The position numbers were made by a program, and so were the translations under genes. Under the pieces are notes generated by a model. It did no database searches. It had not been told where the DNA came from and worked only from the letters and a program-made list of their open reading frames with translations. From Arthrobacter terrae (GTDB lineage Bacteria; Actinomycetota; Actinomycetes; Actinomycetales; Micrococcaceae), in NCBI RefSeq assembly GCF_015708085.1, contig NZ_JADNYM010000029.1:1-61096 (forward strand): a stretch of 61,096 nucleotides of DNA. Reading direction: 5' to 3'. This document shows, in pieces, positions 9,062 to 16,708 of this stretch. Each line of letters starts with the position of its first letter. The stretch's first letter is position 1.

Positions 9062-9907
9062 GTGGCGATCGTGAGACAAACGCTGGCAGCTCGAGAAGTG
9101 TGGCGGGTGATTCTTTGGGCGGCTGCGTCGGTGGTCATCTTCCTGCTGGTGCCTCGCGGGCAGAACAGGGCCATGACGCTTGAACCTGGGTTCTCGTCCA
9201 AGCAACTGGTCAACATAACCACGAGGGAAACATACCGTCGCCAGATAAGTGCTGGAATCCGGCGGATAAAGACCGAAACTACTGTCTGGATTCTGAAGAG
9301 CCAGATATCAGCTAAGCGACTTTGCGGCCGCCCGGGGGCACTCCCTGCGGCGAAAGGCACGCAAACTAATGACATGTGCCCTGCAATTAGTGCCTATCGC
9401 GAAGCCGAGGGTCCTCAGATAAATCTGCATTCTATTGCGCGTGGCCCCGCAGGTAGGCTTTACTTCATGACTTCAATCGACCCCTTCTTGCTAAACATTC
9501 TGACAGCCGCTGAACGTAATGAAAAATGTCCACTCGTCGTCCTAGTCGTTGGTTCCTGGATCGTTAAGGGGCAGCCGGTTTCGACTGCGCAGTTCCGCCT
9601 ACTAACACAAGAAAGTGCTGCGGACACTATTTTGAAAACTGCTGGCATCCGCGAACGAGCGAAGCCGGATTCCAAAGTCAAAGCGGCTAAAACGGCCATG
9701 GGGTATCTCGGGGCCCTCAATGGCCCAGGCGAAGCCGGCCAAGAAAGCATCAGCCTGGCGGATGCGATCGTGGTGAATGCTTCGACCCGGCGTGTTCCAG
9801 CTATGCGGGTTCCATTGAGGGCTATCGATTCGTGGTGGGTCACAGAGCACACTATAGAATCGCCGCGTGCGAGCGGTGGCGCCTTCGGTGTAGGTGTTTC
9901 CTTTTAA
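9062..9907 (+). CDS. Hypothetical protein, possibly a chimaeric reading frame
   Basis: 281 residues. An N-terminal hydrophobic segment (about residues 14-30, VWRVILWAAASVVIFLL) suggests a membrane anchor. Residues about 50-82 are encoded by the first copy of the 95 bp repeat that recurs at 10911, so this part may be inserted non-coding DNA read through in frame. The C-terminal half (about 128-265) has balanced composition and looks like a real globular domain. No family recognised. It is followed by a frame broken by stops, so it may itself be a relic. Confidence 0.4.
   Translation: MAIVRQTLAAREVWRVILWAAASVVIFLLVPRGQNRAMTLEPGFSSKQLVNITTRETYRRQISAGIRRIKTETTVWILKSQISAKRLCGRPGALPAAKGTQTNDMCPAISAYREAEGPQINLHSIARGPAGRLYFMTSIDPFLLNILTAAERNEKCPLVVLVVGSWIVKGQPVSTAQFRLLTQESAADTILKTAGIRERAKPDSKVKAAKTAMGYLGALNGPGEAGQESISLADAIVVNASTRRVPAMRVPLRAIDSWWVTEHTIESPRASGGAFGVGVSF
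9211..9304 (+). repeat. 95 bp direct repeat, copy 1
   Basis: This segment matches 10911-11006 over its whole length at roughly 85% identity, in the same orientation and offset by 1702 bases. Shared blocks include ACATACCGTCG and GCTGGAATCCGGCGGAT. The copy lies inside the reading frame at 9062-9907. Confidence 0.75.
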
Positions 9908-10125
9908 CACCAGGTGCTTCAGACTTTGCCGCTGCATGCAACCGCGAACCAGATTTGGTTGTCCTCTACATCAGCAGAGCCACACTTCGCGCGCGAAGTC
10001 GGGGCCTCAAGGCGGTGATGACGCAACCGAAGCTGGAAGCCGTCCTTGGTGCTTTTTCCGTCCAGGACGCAACCGTATCGTCGATGTATCACGTACTCGA
10101 GCAGAGTTCTCCAACGCCTTGTTAA

Positions 10126-10920
10126 GGACGGGCTGCCGACCTCGTAGTAGAAGCCGTCAAAGGCATCAGGCCGGCGCTTTGGCAGACAGTAACTGCCAAC
10201 CCGCCATATCGGCGTTACTACCTCTACCTCTCGCCGACGGGTGAGCAACGGATGCCCCAGTGGCTGGGTGTCTCAATGCGACTCTGTTTTTGGCTTGGCA
10301 GGCTGACCAGATATCAGCCTGTTGAGGTATTTGATGCCCTCGACGGAAAATATGGTCCGTTATTCCGGGAGTTCCTTGAGACGCAGCCAAAGCAGCTGCT
10401 GTACATGCTGGCGTCAGATGCAAAGCGGCAGAGCGTTACTAAAGCGGCAATCGTGTGAAACCGGGGATGCCGATCTTGGCGGGGCAACGAGTGGTTCTCC
10501 GTCTCAATCGCGGCGCTCTCCCTACTAGTTGCTGGTTTATCGTGGAAAAGCTCGCGGAATGCCAACGACATCGCAAGGGGAGCGAACGGCCGCGCGGATC
10601 ATGCTAACGCCATTGCGGAATCGGCCTTGGAAGATGCTCGTCAGGCGTGACTCGATATTGTGTGGGATGAGGTAGTACTTACCCTAAACGACTTGGGGAC
10701 GTTCGATTTCACTGGAGCAACTGAGGATGTCGAGCCAGGGCTGGTGTCGGCTCGCACCAGCTAGCAGATTCTCTCGGACAAGCTAGATGGGGACGTGGTG
10801 GTGAAGTGGCTGCAAGCAGACTGGGCGACGGCGACCTTGTTTATGCGAGAGGCACAGGAAAAGACCGTTGACAAGCGCCGTGCTGATTTTATCGAGCCCG
10901 TCTTTGAAGCCAACTCATAA
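10126..10920 (+). pseudogene. Membrane-anchored protein gene broken by three in-frame stops
   Basis: A single frame of 265 codons is interrupted by TGA (10456-10458), TGA (10648-10650) and TAG (10762-10764) and ends with TAA at 10918. All four parts read like real protein: ADLVVEAVKGIRPALWQ at the start, a central part with FDALDGKYGPLFREFLE, then a hydrophobic segment (FSVSIAALSLLVAGLSW) followed by an Asn/Ala-rich helix, and an acidic C-terminal part with DIVWDEVVLTLNDLG. There is no frameshift within the interval. The 5' end is unclear because a TAA precedes it in frame at 10123. Probably a decayed gene; stop-codon readthrough is a remote alternative. Confidence 0.6.
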
Positions 10921-11006
10921 CCCCGAGGGGAACATACCGTCGCAAGATCGTTGCTGGAATCCGGCGGATTCAGACCGAAACTACACTCTCGATTCTGAAG
11001 AGCCGG
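10911..11006 (+). repeat. 95 bp direct repeat, copy 2
   Basis: Second copy of the repeat at 9211. It begins at the last codon of the broken gene and contains GAATCCGGCGGATTC, a perfect 6+3+6 palindrome that is imperfect in copy 1. No gene is seen from here to 11310. Confidence 0.75.
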
Positions 11007-11310
11007 ATTTACTCGGTTCCCTCACGGGCCTAAAGCCAGCTGCCGAATGCGGCCCCAGGATCTCGGAGTCCCCAGATGTCCCAACAGGGGACCGGACTCC
11101 GGGCCGCGCACCAGAATGGGGCGCTAGTCGCCGTCTCATCCACTCAGTCATCGCGGGCCAGAGAGGCATATCCGGAACGCCGCTGATGGGCTGAAAGACA
11201 GCGGTGTCTTTACTGCCTCGGGACGGGCCTCGGGGTGCTCGTCCCTGATTGGTCCCGGTCTACTCGATCCTCGTTGGCCCGGTACTCCTGAAGGTGTCGT
11301 CAGGGGCAAT

Positions 11311-11871
11311 CTAAGGGTTAGGGCGTATGTATTGGTAGATGGTTTGGCGACTGACTCCGAATTCTCGGGCGAGGGCGGCTTTCGCTTCGCCAGCAGCAGC
11401 GCGCCGAATGAGTGCGGCCGCCTGCTCGGCATTGAGCATTTTTCCTCTGCCTTTGTAGACGCCAGCCTTTTTGGCCAAGGTGATGCCCTCGCGTTGTCGT
11501 TCTCGGAGGAGTGCTCGTTCGAACTCGGCGAGCTCCCCCATCACGGAGAGCAGGAATGTAGACATCGCGGTGTCGTCTCCGGTGAAGGCCAGATTTTCCT
11601 TCACGAACCGAACCTGAACCTTCTTCTCGGTTAGCCGGCGGACGATCGCACGGAGGTCATCGAGGTTCCGTGCCAGACGATCCATCGAATGCACCAGAAC
11701 AGTGTCGCCATCACGGGCAAAATCCATCAACGCCTCCAGCTGGGGACGGTTCTGGTCTTTCCCGGAAGCGTGGTCAGTGAATACACGGTCGAGAGGTTCC
11801 CCGTCTAGTTGTCGGATCGTATTTTGATCTAGGGTGCTGACCCGGATGTAACCGAATGATTGACCAGTCAT
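11311..11871 (-). CDS. Serine recombinase (resolvase/invertase family)
   Basis: 186 residues from ATG 11871, chosen because GAGGGG lies 5 bases upstream and the resolvase fold begins at once (FGYIRVSTLDQN); the frame extends further upstream to 11949 without such a signal. Ser12 in YIRVS is the catalytic serine. DRVFTDHASGKD, DRLARNLDDLR and the long helix ELAEFERALLRERQREG follow, then a C-terminal helix-turn-helix (ALAREFGVSRQTIYQYI). Length fits the resolvase/DNA-invertase group. The gene looks intact. No transposase is next to it. The AT-rich 90 bases upstream are a likely place for its recombination site; the 95 bp repeats to the right side of its stop are other candidates. Confidence 0.85.
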   Translation of the reverse strand: MTGQSFGYIRVSTLDQNTIRQLDGEPLDRVFTDHASGKDQNRPQLEALMDFARDGDTVLVHSMDRLARNLDDLRAIVRRLTEKKVQVRFVKENLAFTGDDTAMSTFLLSVMGELAEFERALLRERQREGITLAKKAGVYKGRGKMLNAEQAAALIRRAAAGEAKAALAREFGVSRQTIYQYIRPNP

Positions 11872-12303
11872 TGTTCCCCTCGAAATAGCGTCAAGGCAAC
11901 TCAAAGAGCCTGATGCATAAGTGTCAAGATAGGATATTTCGGACCTCAAGTTGACATGTGTTCATTAGGATCGTGTTACTACGGGTTTACGTCTGGTTGG
12001 GGTGTACCCCTACCAGACGCACGATTAGATTCCCTTGTGTGAAGTAGCCAGATGGCCGCGACGCGCAGGGCTGCGAGGAGGGGCAAAGCGGCTGCTTGGT
12101 AAATGCCCAGGTGTGGAGAGTGAGGAAGATTACAGGGACCTCGATCCTGATTTACAACTGCAAAAATTTGTGGAGTAGTCAAGCGGATAAGGCAGCGTAT
12201 CCGGCTACCCGGAGGTTTGGTTCGGACAAATATTTCGGCAAACGGTGCAGGGATCGTTGTTTCGGTGTTCGGGCATGGTCGTTCCAGTTTGGCTGCATTT
12301 GCC
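11872..12303. other. No gene; possible recombination region
   Basis: The first 90 bases upstream of the recombinase are AT-rich with TGTCAAGATAGGATATTT and CAAGTTGACATGTG, which could hold a res-like site. The remainder has only doubtful frames; a 67-codon minus frame (11979-12182) with a hydrophobic middle has no support. Confidence 0.35.
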
Positions 12304-12322
12304 GTGTTGACAGTGTCAACAC
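12304..12322. promoter_or_regulatory. Perfect palindrome, copy 1
   Basis: GTGTTGACAGTGTCAACAC is a perfect 9+1+9 inverted repeat. The same palindrome with T at the centre occurs at 12475 and 14356, inside the 116 bp direct repeats. A repressor operator or recombinase-binding site is likely; the protein is unknown. Confidence 0.6.
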
Positions 12323-12411
12323 ATTGCCTGCAGGACTGGTCTGGATTGGCTAATACAGGTCCGGATTCCGCGTGTTTCCGCGGCCACCCAGTGTTTGCAA
12401 GGGCGGAAATG

Positions 12412-12527
12412 CGGTTCGAGTCCCACCTCGGGCACAGTGAAGCAGCAGGTCAGGGCGTTTTGGTGCCTGATTTCGTGTTGACATTGTCAACACCGTTTTA
12501 TGCAGCCGGCTGGATGGCGTATCCGGG
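12412..12527 (+). repeat. 116 bp direct repeat with tRNA-Leu-like 3' end, copy A
   Basis: Matches 14293-14408 with three mismatches. It begins with GGTTCGAGTCCCACC followed by TCGGGCAC, which has the sequence of a tRNA T-loop and 3' acceptor strand, most like an actinobacterial tRNA-Leu. No matching 5' half of a tRNA is present. Downstream come a small hairpin (TCAGGGC with GTGCCTGA) and the palindrome at 12475-12493. The 60 bases before the repeat are also related to those before copy B but more diverged. This layout is typical of attachment-site duplications left by integrative elements that target a tRNA 3' end. Confidence 0.75.
12475..12493. promoter_or_regulatory. Perfect palindrome, copy 2
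   Basis: GTGTTGACATTGTCAACAC, a 9+1+9 inverted repeat inside direct repeat A, 35-40 bases after the tRNA-like 3' end. Confidence 0.6.
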
Positions 12528-12764
12528 GCTGGTTTTAGGGTTCGTTTAGTGGCCGCTCCTTCATAGTGGCTGTGCACGGATTTCTTCACACCTTTTCATG
12601 GTGTCCGGGGGCCTGTGCGATGTGAGTAGTTTCGACCAGCTCTTTCAGATACTGGGGCATGGGCCGGGTGGCAATGATCGCCCGGACAGACTGAGTGTTC
12701 GCCCGAGCTTGTGCAGCAGCTCCGGCTACCAGTTCCTGGTGTCCGGGCAGGGAAGGTGGTGCCC

Positions 12765-12887
12765 ATGGCGGTTGGCATTTTCCCAAACAGCAACGACATC
12801 GGCGTTCTGGCCGCTGACGCCATTGAGACGCTGGTTCGGCATAAGCCCTCCGCAGTGCTGGGATTGGCCACAGGTTCGTCTCCGCTG
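12765..12887 (+). pseudogene. nagB remnant (glucosamine-6-phosphate deaminase N-terminus)
   Basis: From ATG 12765, preceded by GGAAGG, about 41 residues match the start of NagB: LAADAIETLVRHKPSAVLGL and ATGSSPL are the hallmark first strand and phosphate-binding loop. The similarity ends abruptly there and unrelated sequence follows, so only the first sixth of the gene remains. NagB converts glucosamine-6-phosphate to fructose-6-phosphate and ammonia. Upstream DNA (12598-12764) has no recognised gene. Confidence 0.65.
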
Positions 12888-12947
12888 TGGTGCGGGACCG
12901 CCAGCGTACGCCGTGGGCACGGGTTGTAGCGGCGGAAAGGAAAGACC

Positions 12948-13040
12948 GTGACTGAAATCGGAACGTACCTATGGTTCAAGGGGCAGGCGGAGGAGGCGGC
13001 TAATTTCTATGTCAACCTCTTCGAGAATTCGCAAATTGTC
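12948..13040 (+). pseudogene. VOC/PhnB-like protein, N-terminal remnant
   Basis: GTG 12948 follows GGAAAGGAAAG. The first 31 residues (GTYLWFKGQAEEAANFYVNL, then FENSQIVD) match the start of PhnB-type VOC superfamily proteins, where the motif AxxFYxxLF begins the first beta-alpha-beta unit. The similarity then stops and the frame closes at 13130. Only a scrap remains, cut by neighbouring transposase DNA. Confidence 0.55.
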
Positions 13041-13249
13041 GATTGGCACGGTGGGGAGATACAGGCTACGGATGCAGGTGCCTGGTCTCGGAGGTCTTCG
13101 GGCGGAACGGCGTGCCGCACACCTGGCTGAGTGATGGTCCGATGGGCGAAGGAATCGTGCAGATCTGTCGGGAGCAGGACCGCGCTCAGAACGCCGTGAA
13201 CTTGATTGCGACGGGGTACGTGCCTGAGATCGGCTGGAAGCACGGACTT

Positions 13250-13396
13250 CCCACCGCCGTCTTTGTCGGCGATCTTCACCAGGCGGTGCAGTGCAGCCGG
13301 TGAAACACCGAAGTCCTTGGCGATCTGCCGATGGGGTGTAACCGCGACGACATCCCGGCGGAATTCTTCGGAAAAGGCTTTGGGCTTGATGAACAT
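13250..13396 (-). pseudogene. IS3-family OrfA remnant
   Basis: From ATG 13396 the minus strand encodes FSEEFRRDVVAVTPHRQIAK and DFGVSPAALHRLVKIAD, the helix-turn-helix region of an IS3-type OrfA. The frame runs on into non-transposase DNA without the usual leucine zipper, and no OrfB is present. It is an inactive fragment that separates the VOC remnant from the toxin-antitoxin pair. Confidence 0.55.
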
Positions 13397-13507
13397 CCTT
13401 CCACCCACGAGGTTCAAATCCTCACAGGCAATGTGTCTGCAAACCTTCAGCAGTCTCGTCCCGAGGGCCCGGTCGGGGACCATGAGCGGGAGCTGCGGTG
13501 CATTCGG

Positions 13508-13527
13508 TACTGAATTGGTACCATGGA
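13508..13527 (+). promoter_or_regulatory. Possible operator of the toxin-antitoxin operon
   Basis: Two GGTAC half-sites lie in GGTACTGAATTGGTACC, the second forming TGGTACCA, just before the antitoxin start at 13536. Antitoxins of this class usually repress their own promoter, so this is a plausible autoregulatory site. Confidence 0.35.
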
Positions 13528-13535
13528 GTATGGCT

Positions 13536-13736
13536 ATGAATTTGCGAGTTCCCGAAGACCTTGACCACCGCCTCGATGTGCTTGCCGCCGAGGAACACAC
13601 ATCCAAGTCGGCGCTGCTTCTCCAAGGGGCTGAGCTGATCCTCCAGCGGCACGGTCGCCGTCGGGAGATCAATGAGGGTCTGAATTTCGTGATGAGCCAC
13701 GATGCGGAGCTGCTCAAACGCCTTGAGGACGCATGA
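13536..13736 (+). CDS. Antitoxin of a Fic/Doc pair (ribbon-helix-helix type)
   Basis: 66 residues from ATG 13536, chosen because GGAG lies 7 bases upstream; ATG 13530 is an alternative. The N-terminus (NLRVPEDLDHRLDVLAAEEH, then TSKSALLLQGAELIL) has the beta strand and two helices of a CopG/ribbon-helix-helix DNA-binding domain. The C-terminal tail (SHDAELLKRLEDA) would wrap the toxin. Its stop overlaps the toxin start as ATGA, so the two are translated together. It should neutralise the toxin and repress the operon. Confidence 0.8.
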   Translation: MNLRVPEDLDHRLDVLAAEEHTSKSALLLQGAELILQRHGRRREINEGLNFVMSHDAELLKRLEDA

Positions 13737-14101
13737 GTCCTTACCTCGAGATTGAGGACGCACTGCAGGTGATCGACCAGTACGGGTTTCACATCCGTGA
13801 CGTCGGGCTGCTCGCGTCTGCCTTGGCGCGCCCTGCAACGACGGTCATGGGAGCGGAAGCTTATCCTCAACTGGCCACAAAGGCCGCAGCACTCCTCGAG
13901 TCCGTGGCCAGGTTTCATCCACTCATCGACGGCAACAAACGCACGGCCTGGACGCTTATGATCCTTCTGCTCTGGATCAACGGCTACCGGCACGACTTCA
14001 GCACCGACGATGCCTTCGACCTAGTTGTTGGTGTGGCCACCGGCGACATCGATTTGAAACGCAGCGCCATCTTGATCAAGAAACACCTGATACGGCGCTA
14101 A
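13733..14101 (+). CDS. doc: Doc-type toxin (Fic family)
   Basis: 122 residues. The Fic motif HPLIDGNKRTAW is at residues 62-73, with the catalytic His62 and the NKR anion-binding residues all present. Length matches phage P1 Doc, which phosphorylates EF-Tu and stops translation. The N-terminus (EIEDALQVIDQYGFHIRDVG) fits the family. Together with the overlapping antitoxin it forms a type II toxin-antitoxin module. It appears intact, while most genes around it are fragments; the module may have stabilised the DNA flanked by the two tRNA-like repeats. Confidence 0.9.
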   Translation: MSPYLEIEDALQVIDQYGFHIRDVGLLASALARPATTVMGAEAYPQLATKAAALLESVARFHPLIDGNKRTAWTLMILLLWINGYRHDFSTDDAFDLVVGVATGDIDLKRSAILIKKHLIRR

Positions 14102-14169
14102 GCGCTGTGGAAAAAGTCTTAATTTGATAGCAAGGAATTCCCAATGAACCGTCGGCAGGGGAGTTCGAA

Positions 14170-14185
14170 ACCCCCAAAAGGGGGT
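14170..14185 (+). terminator. Hairpin downstream of doc
   Basis: ACCCCC-AAAA-GGGGGT forms a 6 bp stem with a 4-base loop, 69 bases after the doc stop. No U-run follows, so it may be a weak terminator or an RNA-stabilising hairpin. It is followed by GTGTGCACAATGTGCCC, similar to a palindrome at 19284. Confidence 0.45.
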
Positions 14186-14292
14186 GTGCACAATGTGCCC
14201 ACTTGGCGTGCCGGATCGGGTCGTACATCGCTCCGACTGGCCCGGATCAGGGATGTTTTCAGGAATTCCCAGTGCTGTCGCGGGCTGGAACC

Positions 14293-14408
14293 CGGTTCGA
14301 GTCCCACCTCGGGCACAGTGAAGCAGCAGGTCAGGGCGTTTTTGTGCCTGATTTCGTGTTGACATTGTCAACACCGTTTTATGCAGTCGGCTGGATGGAG
14401 TATCCGGG
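14293..14408 (+). repeat. 116 bp direct repeat with tRNA-Leu-like 3' end, copy B
   Basis: Second copy of the repeat at 12412, with three mismatches. It carries the same tRNA-like 3' end, small hairpin and palindrome. On its far side the ExeA-like ATPase gene begins to read into the repeat, so one end of the repeat is a recombination junction. Confidence 0.75.
14356..14374. promoter_or_regulatory. Perfect palindrome, copy 3
   Basis: GTGTTGACATTGTCAACAC, identical to copy 2, within direct repeat B and overlapping the 3' end of the ATPase frame. Confidence 0.6.
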
Positions 14409-15162
14409 TGCGCGGGTAGCCGCGGGAAGCTTGGTGGATGACGGTGATGGCGTCCTCGGAAAATAAGGGATCGGATCGTCCGGCGAAGCTGAGGTGTCCG
14501 GTGATGTAGGTGCCGGTGTCTTCCTGGTTCCTGCCGCCGATGGTGAACCGTGTGCCGATGCGTTGGTCCAGGGCTGCCATGACCGCTAGTTTCAACCGTC
14601 TGCGCAGGGTGGGTTGGCCGATGAGTAGCAACGCGAAGTGCGACTCCGTATCCATCGAGACGTTGCTGAGCATCCTGAGTGCTTCGAGGTCCTCGTTGGA
14701 AAGCAGATGTGCCTCATCGATAACGATCACGGGCAGGCGGGAGCGTTCATCGAGTTCCCCCGCGAGCAGGGACGCTGCCTGGGCGGCCAGGGCACCGGAG
14801 AAGAACGAGGGGGTGGCTCCGAGCGCGGTAACGATGGCCGAACGGATGCCGCGGATCCCGATGGTCGGATCAGGAATGTAAATGATTTGATGCCGGGCCG
14901 GTTCCAGGTGGGCCAGGGCGGCGCGGGCCGCGACGGTTTTCCCGGCACCGACTTTCCCGGCACCGACTTCCCCGGCAATGACTCCCCCGGCACCGACTTC
15001 CCCGGCAATGACTCCCATGCGGCGTTGCTCGATGCACGAGCTGATGCGGGCGACTGCTTCGCGGTGTCCGGGGTGCTGGTTCAGGGCTGCCGGCGGGATG
15101 TCACGGCCAAAGGGCGTGCGGGTAAAACCAAAATAGCTTTGCAGAGTGTCGATCTGGCTCAT
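14368..15162 (-). CDS. ExeA/TniB-like AAA ATPase of a transposon, C-terminally truncated
   Basis: 264 residues from ATG 15162. The start (YFGFTRTPFGRDIPP) is typical of ExeA/TniB-type ATPases that serve Mu-like transposases in target choice. Walker B is VIVIDEAHLLS. The Walker A area is unusual: AGEVGAG occurs twice followed by KVGAGKT, because of a 30 bp and a 15 bp tandem duplication; one complete GxxxxGKT (GKVGAGKT) remains. The C-terminus is lost: after HQASRGYPR, where relatives continue with another domain, the frame runs into direct repeat B. The start overlaps the transposase stop as ATGA. Probably inactive. Confidence 0.75.
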   Translation of the reverse strand: MSQIDTLQSYFGFTRTPFGRDIPPAALNQHPGHREAVARISSCIEQRRMGVIAGEVGAGGVIAGEVGAGKVGAGKTVAARAALAHLEPARHQIIYIPDPTIGIRGIRSAIVTALGATPSFFSGALAAQAASLLAGELDERSRLPVIVIDEAHLLSNEDLEALRMLSNVSMDTESHFALLLIGQPTLRRRLKLAVMAALDQRIGTRFTIGGRNQEDTGTYITGHLSFAGRSDPLFSEDAITVIHQASRGYPRTRILHPADCIKRC

Positions 15163-16708
15163 TGGAAGTCGTCCTTGGGCTCGGTGCCGATGCTGGTGTT
15201 CTGCTCGTGGATGTCGGCGAAGCTGATCGGTGCGGCGGTCAGTGATTGCCGGTGGCGGGTGGCGACGAAGTCGAGGTAGTTGATCCCGGTGCTGATATTG
15301 GCCGCGGTGTCGTTGTCCTTAACGGCGTTGGTGACCTTGGCATGCACATGCCGACCAATATTGACGGGCTTCGCGGTCCCGGCGGGATTGCCTTGGTGGT
15401 TATTGACCGTGATGTCCCCGTCGAGGTCGAAGGGGCCATAGACCAGTTCCACTGTGGTGCCGGCCAGCAGCGGGTCAACTTCGTAGCTGTTGGAGTGCAG
15501 GGACACTGTCCCGGTCTTGCTCACCCGGCGGGTGTCTGACCCGGGATGCGGTGTTCCCAGGACGCTTCCCACCGGGCCAACGGTGTTTGCCCGGTAGTGG
15601 AGTGCACGGTGTGGTGATAGACCATGTTCACCCACGCCGTAAACAAAGTGTTCAACTCCTCCAGCGAGCTGATCTGGGAGCCGGCCTCCGGGCTGGTGCC
15701 CGGGAGCATGGGTGTGTCGGTGACGGTGATCTTGCCCAGGAACTGGCTCGTGGCCGTGTTGAAGAAGCGCTCCACCTTGTCTCGGCCCTGGGGCCGGTAC
15801 GGGGCCGAGTGCGCCAACCTGATTCCAAGCTTCGCACACGTGCGTGCCAGGGATTTGTCACTCATCGCAGCCCCGTTGTCGAGGTAGCAGTGAGCTGGTA
15901 TTCCGTGTGTTTGCAGGGCTGGGCGCAACACCGCGGAGAGGCGGATGGTGTCCTCGGCCCAGGCCCAACGGGCGGTGGTGACCATGCGGGAATGATCATC
16001 GAGGAACGCGAACAGATACGTTTTCCTCCCACCAATCCGGGACCCGTGGAGGGCATCACCAACCCAGATCTCATTCGAGGCGTTCGTTTCGAAGCGGCCG
16101 GTGGCCACCGGCGGTGTGCCGGTGGAAATGTTCTTGGCCCTAAAGTGGCGCAGCAGCGTCGTTTCCGACGGTGCCTGGCCCAGTGTTTCGGTGAAGATCC
16201 GTTTGACCTGGGCTGCGGTCCGGTTCGGTTTCCCACGCTTCAACGACTCCGCCAGGGTCAGCACGGTCGAATCGGTGTAGGGGGTGCAGGCCCGTTCCTC
16301 GGGTTTCAGGGCGTCAAAGCCGCCCAAGTGCCAGGCTTTGATCCAGCGGTCCAGGGTCTCACGAGAGAAACGGCGGGTCCCACCGAAGGGCCAAAGGTGA
16401 TCCCTGCCGGCCAACTCCCGCACCATCGGCCCACGCTGGCGGGTGCTCAACGACGGGTCCGCCACGGCCCGGATCACCTGATAACGAAAGAGGGCAATAT
16501 TATCGCGGTGTTCCTTGCGCATCAACGGCGTCGTGGCTCGCGGGGCAGGGTTGGCACGCACCGGGGAAACGGCCGGCCTCAACTGTGGCAACGATTCAGC
16601 CGTGGCGGGTGTATCCACCACGGCAGTCAGAGCCGGCGCAGGAGCGGCGGTCGGGCCAGGCGGGGCAGCACTGCTCTCATGGGGCAGGTGGGCTGAAGCG
16701 CTCGTCAT
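15159..16708 (-). pseudogene. DDE (Mu/TniA-like) transposase, frameshifted
   Basis: The first frame runs from ATG 16708 (GGAAGGAAC 8 bases upstream) to a stop at 15521 and contains an Ala/Pro-rich N-tail, a winged helix part, and the DDE core: IWVGDALHG (Asp), HCYLDNGAAM (Asp) and RDKVERFFNTA (Glu). The C-terminal beta-barrel domain (VSLHSNSYEVDPLLAG, GPFDLDGDI) continues in the -1 frame to 15159, where TGA overlaps the ATPase start. A missing base and probably a short deletion near 15525-15540 separate the two. A programmed -1 shift is not supported, because no slippery sequence is seen. It is the middle gene of a three-gene transposon operon. Confidence 0.8.

Noticed and set aside
9832-10248. 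Overlapping frames on both strands as genes
   Set aside because: Compositions are irregular and no start signals are seen; only the later part from 10126 reads like protein.
12350-12435. Complete tRNA-Leu gene
   Set aside because: Only the T-loop and 3' acceptor strand match. The T-stem has mismatches in both copies and no 5' acceptor strand or anticodon arm is present.
14935-15020. CRISPR-like or minisatellite array
   Set aside because: The repeats are in-frame tandem duplications of the Walker A coding sequence, with no spacers.
15500-15545. Programmed -1 frameshift in the DDE transposase
   Set aside because: No slippery heptamer or downstream structure is visible, and residues expected between the two domains appear to be deleted.
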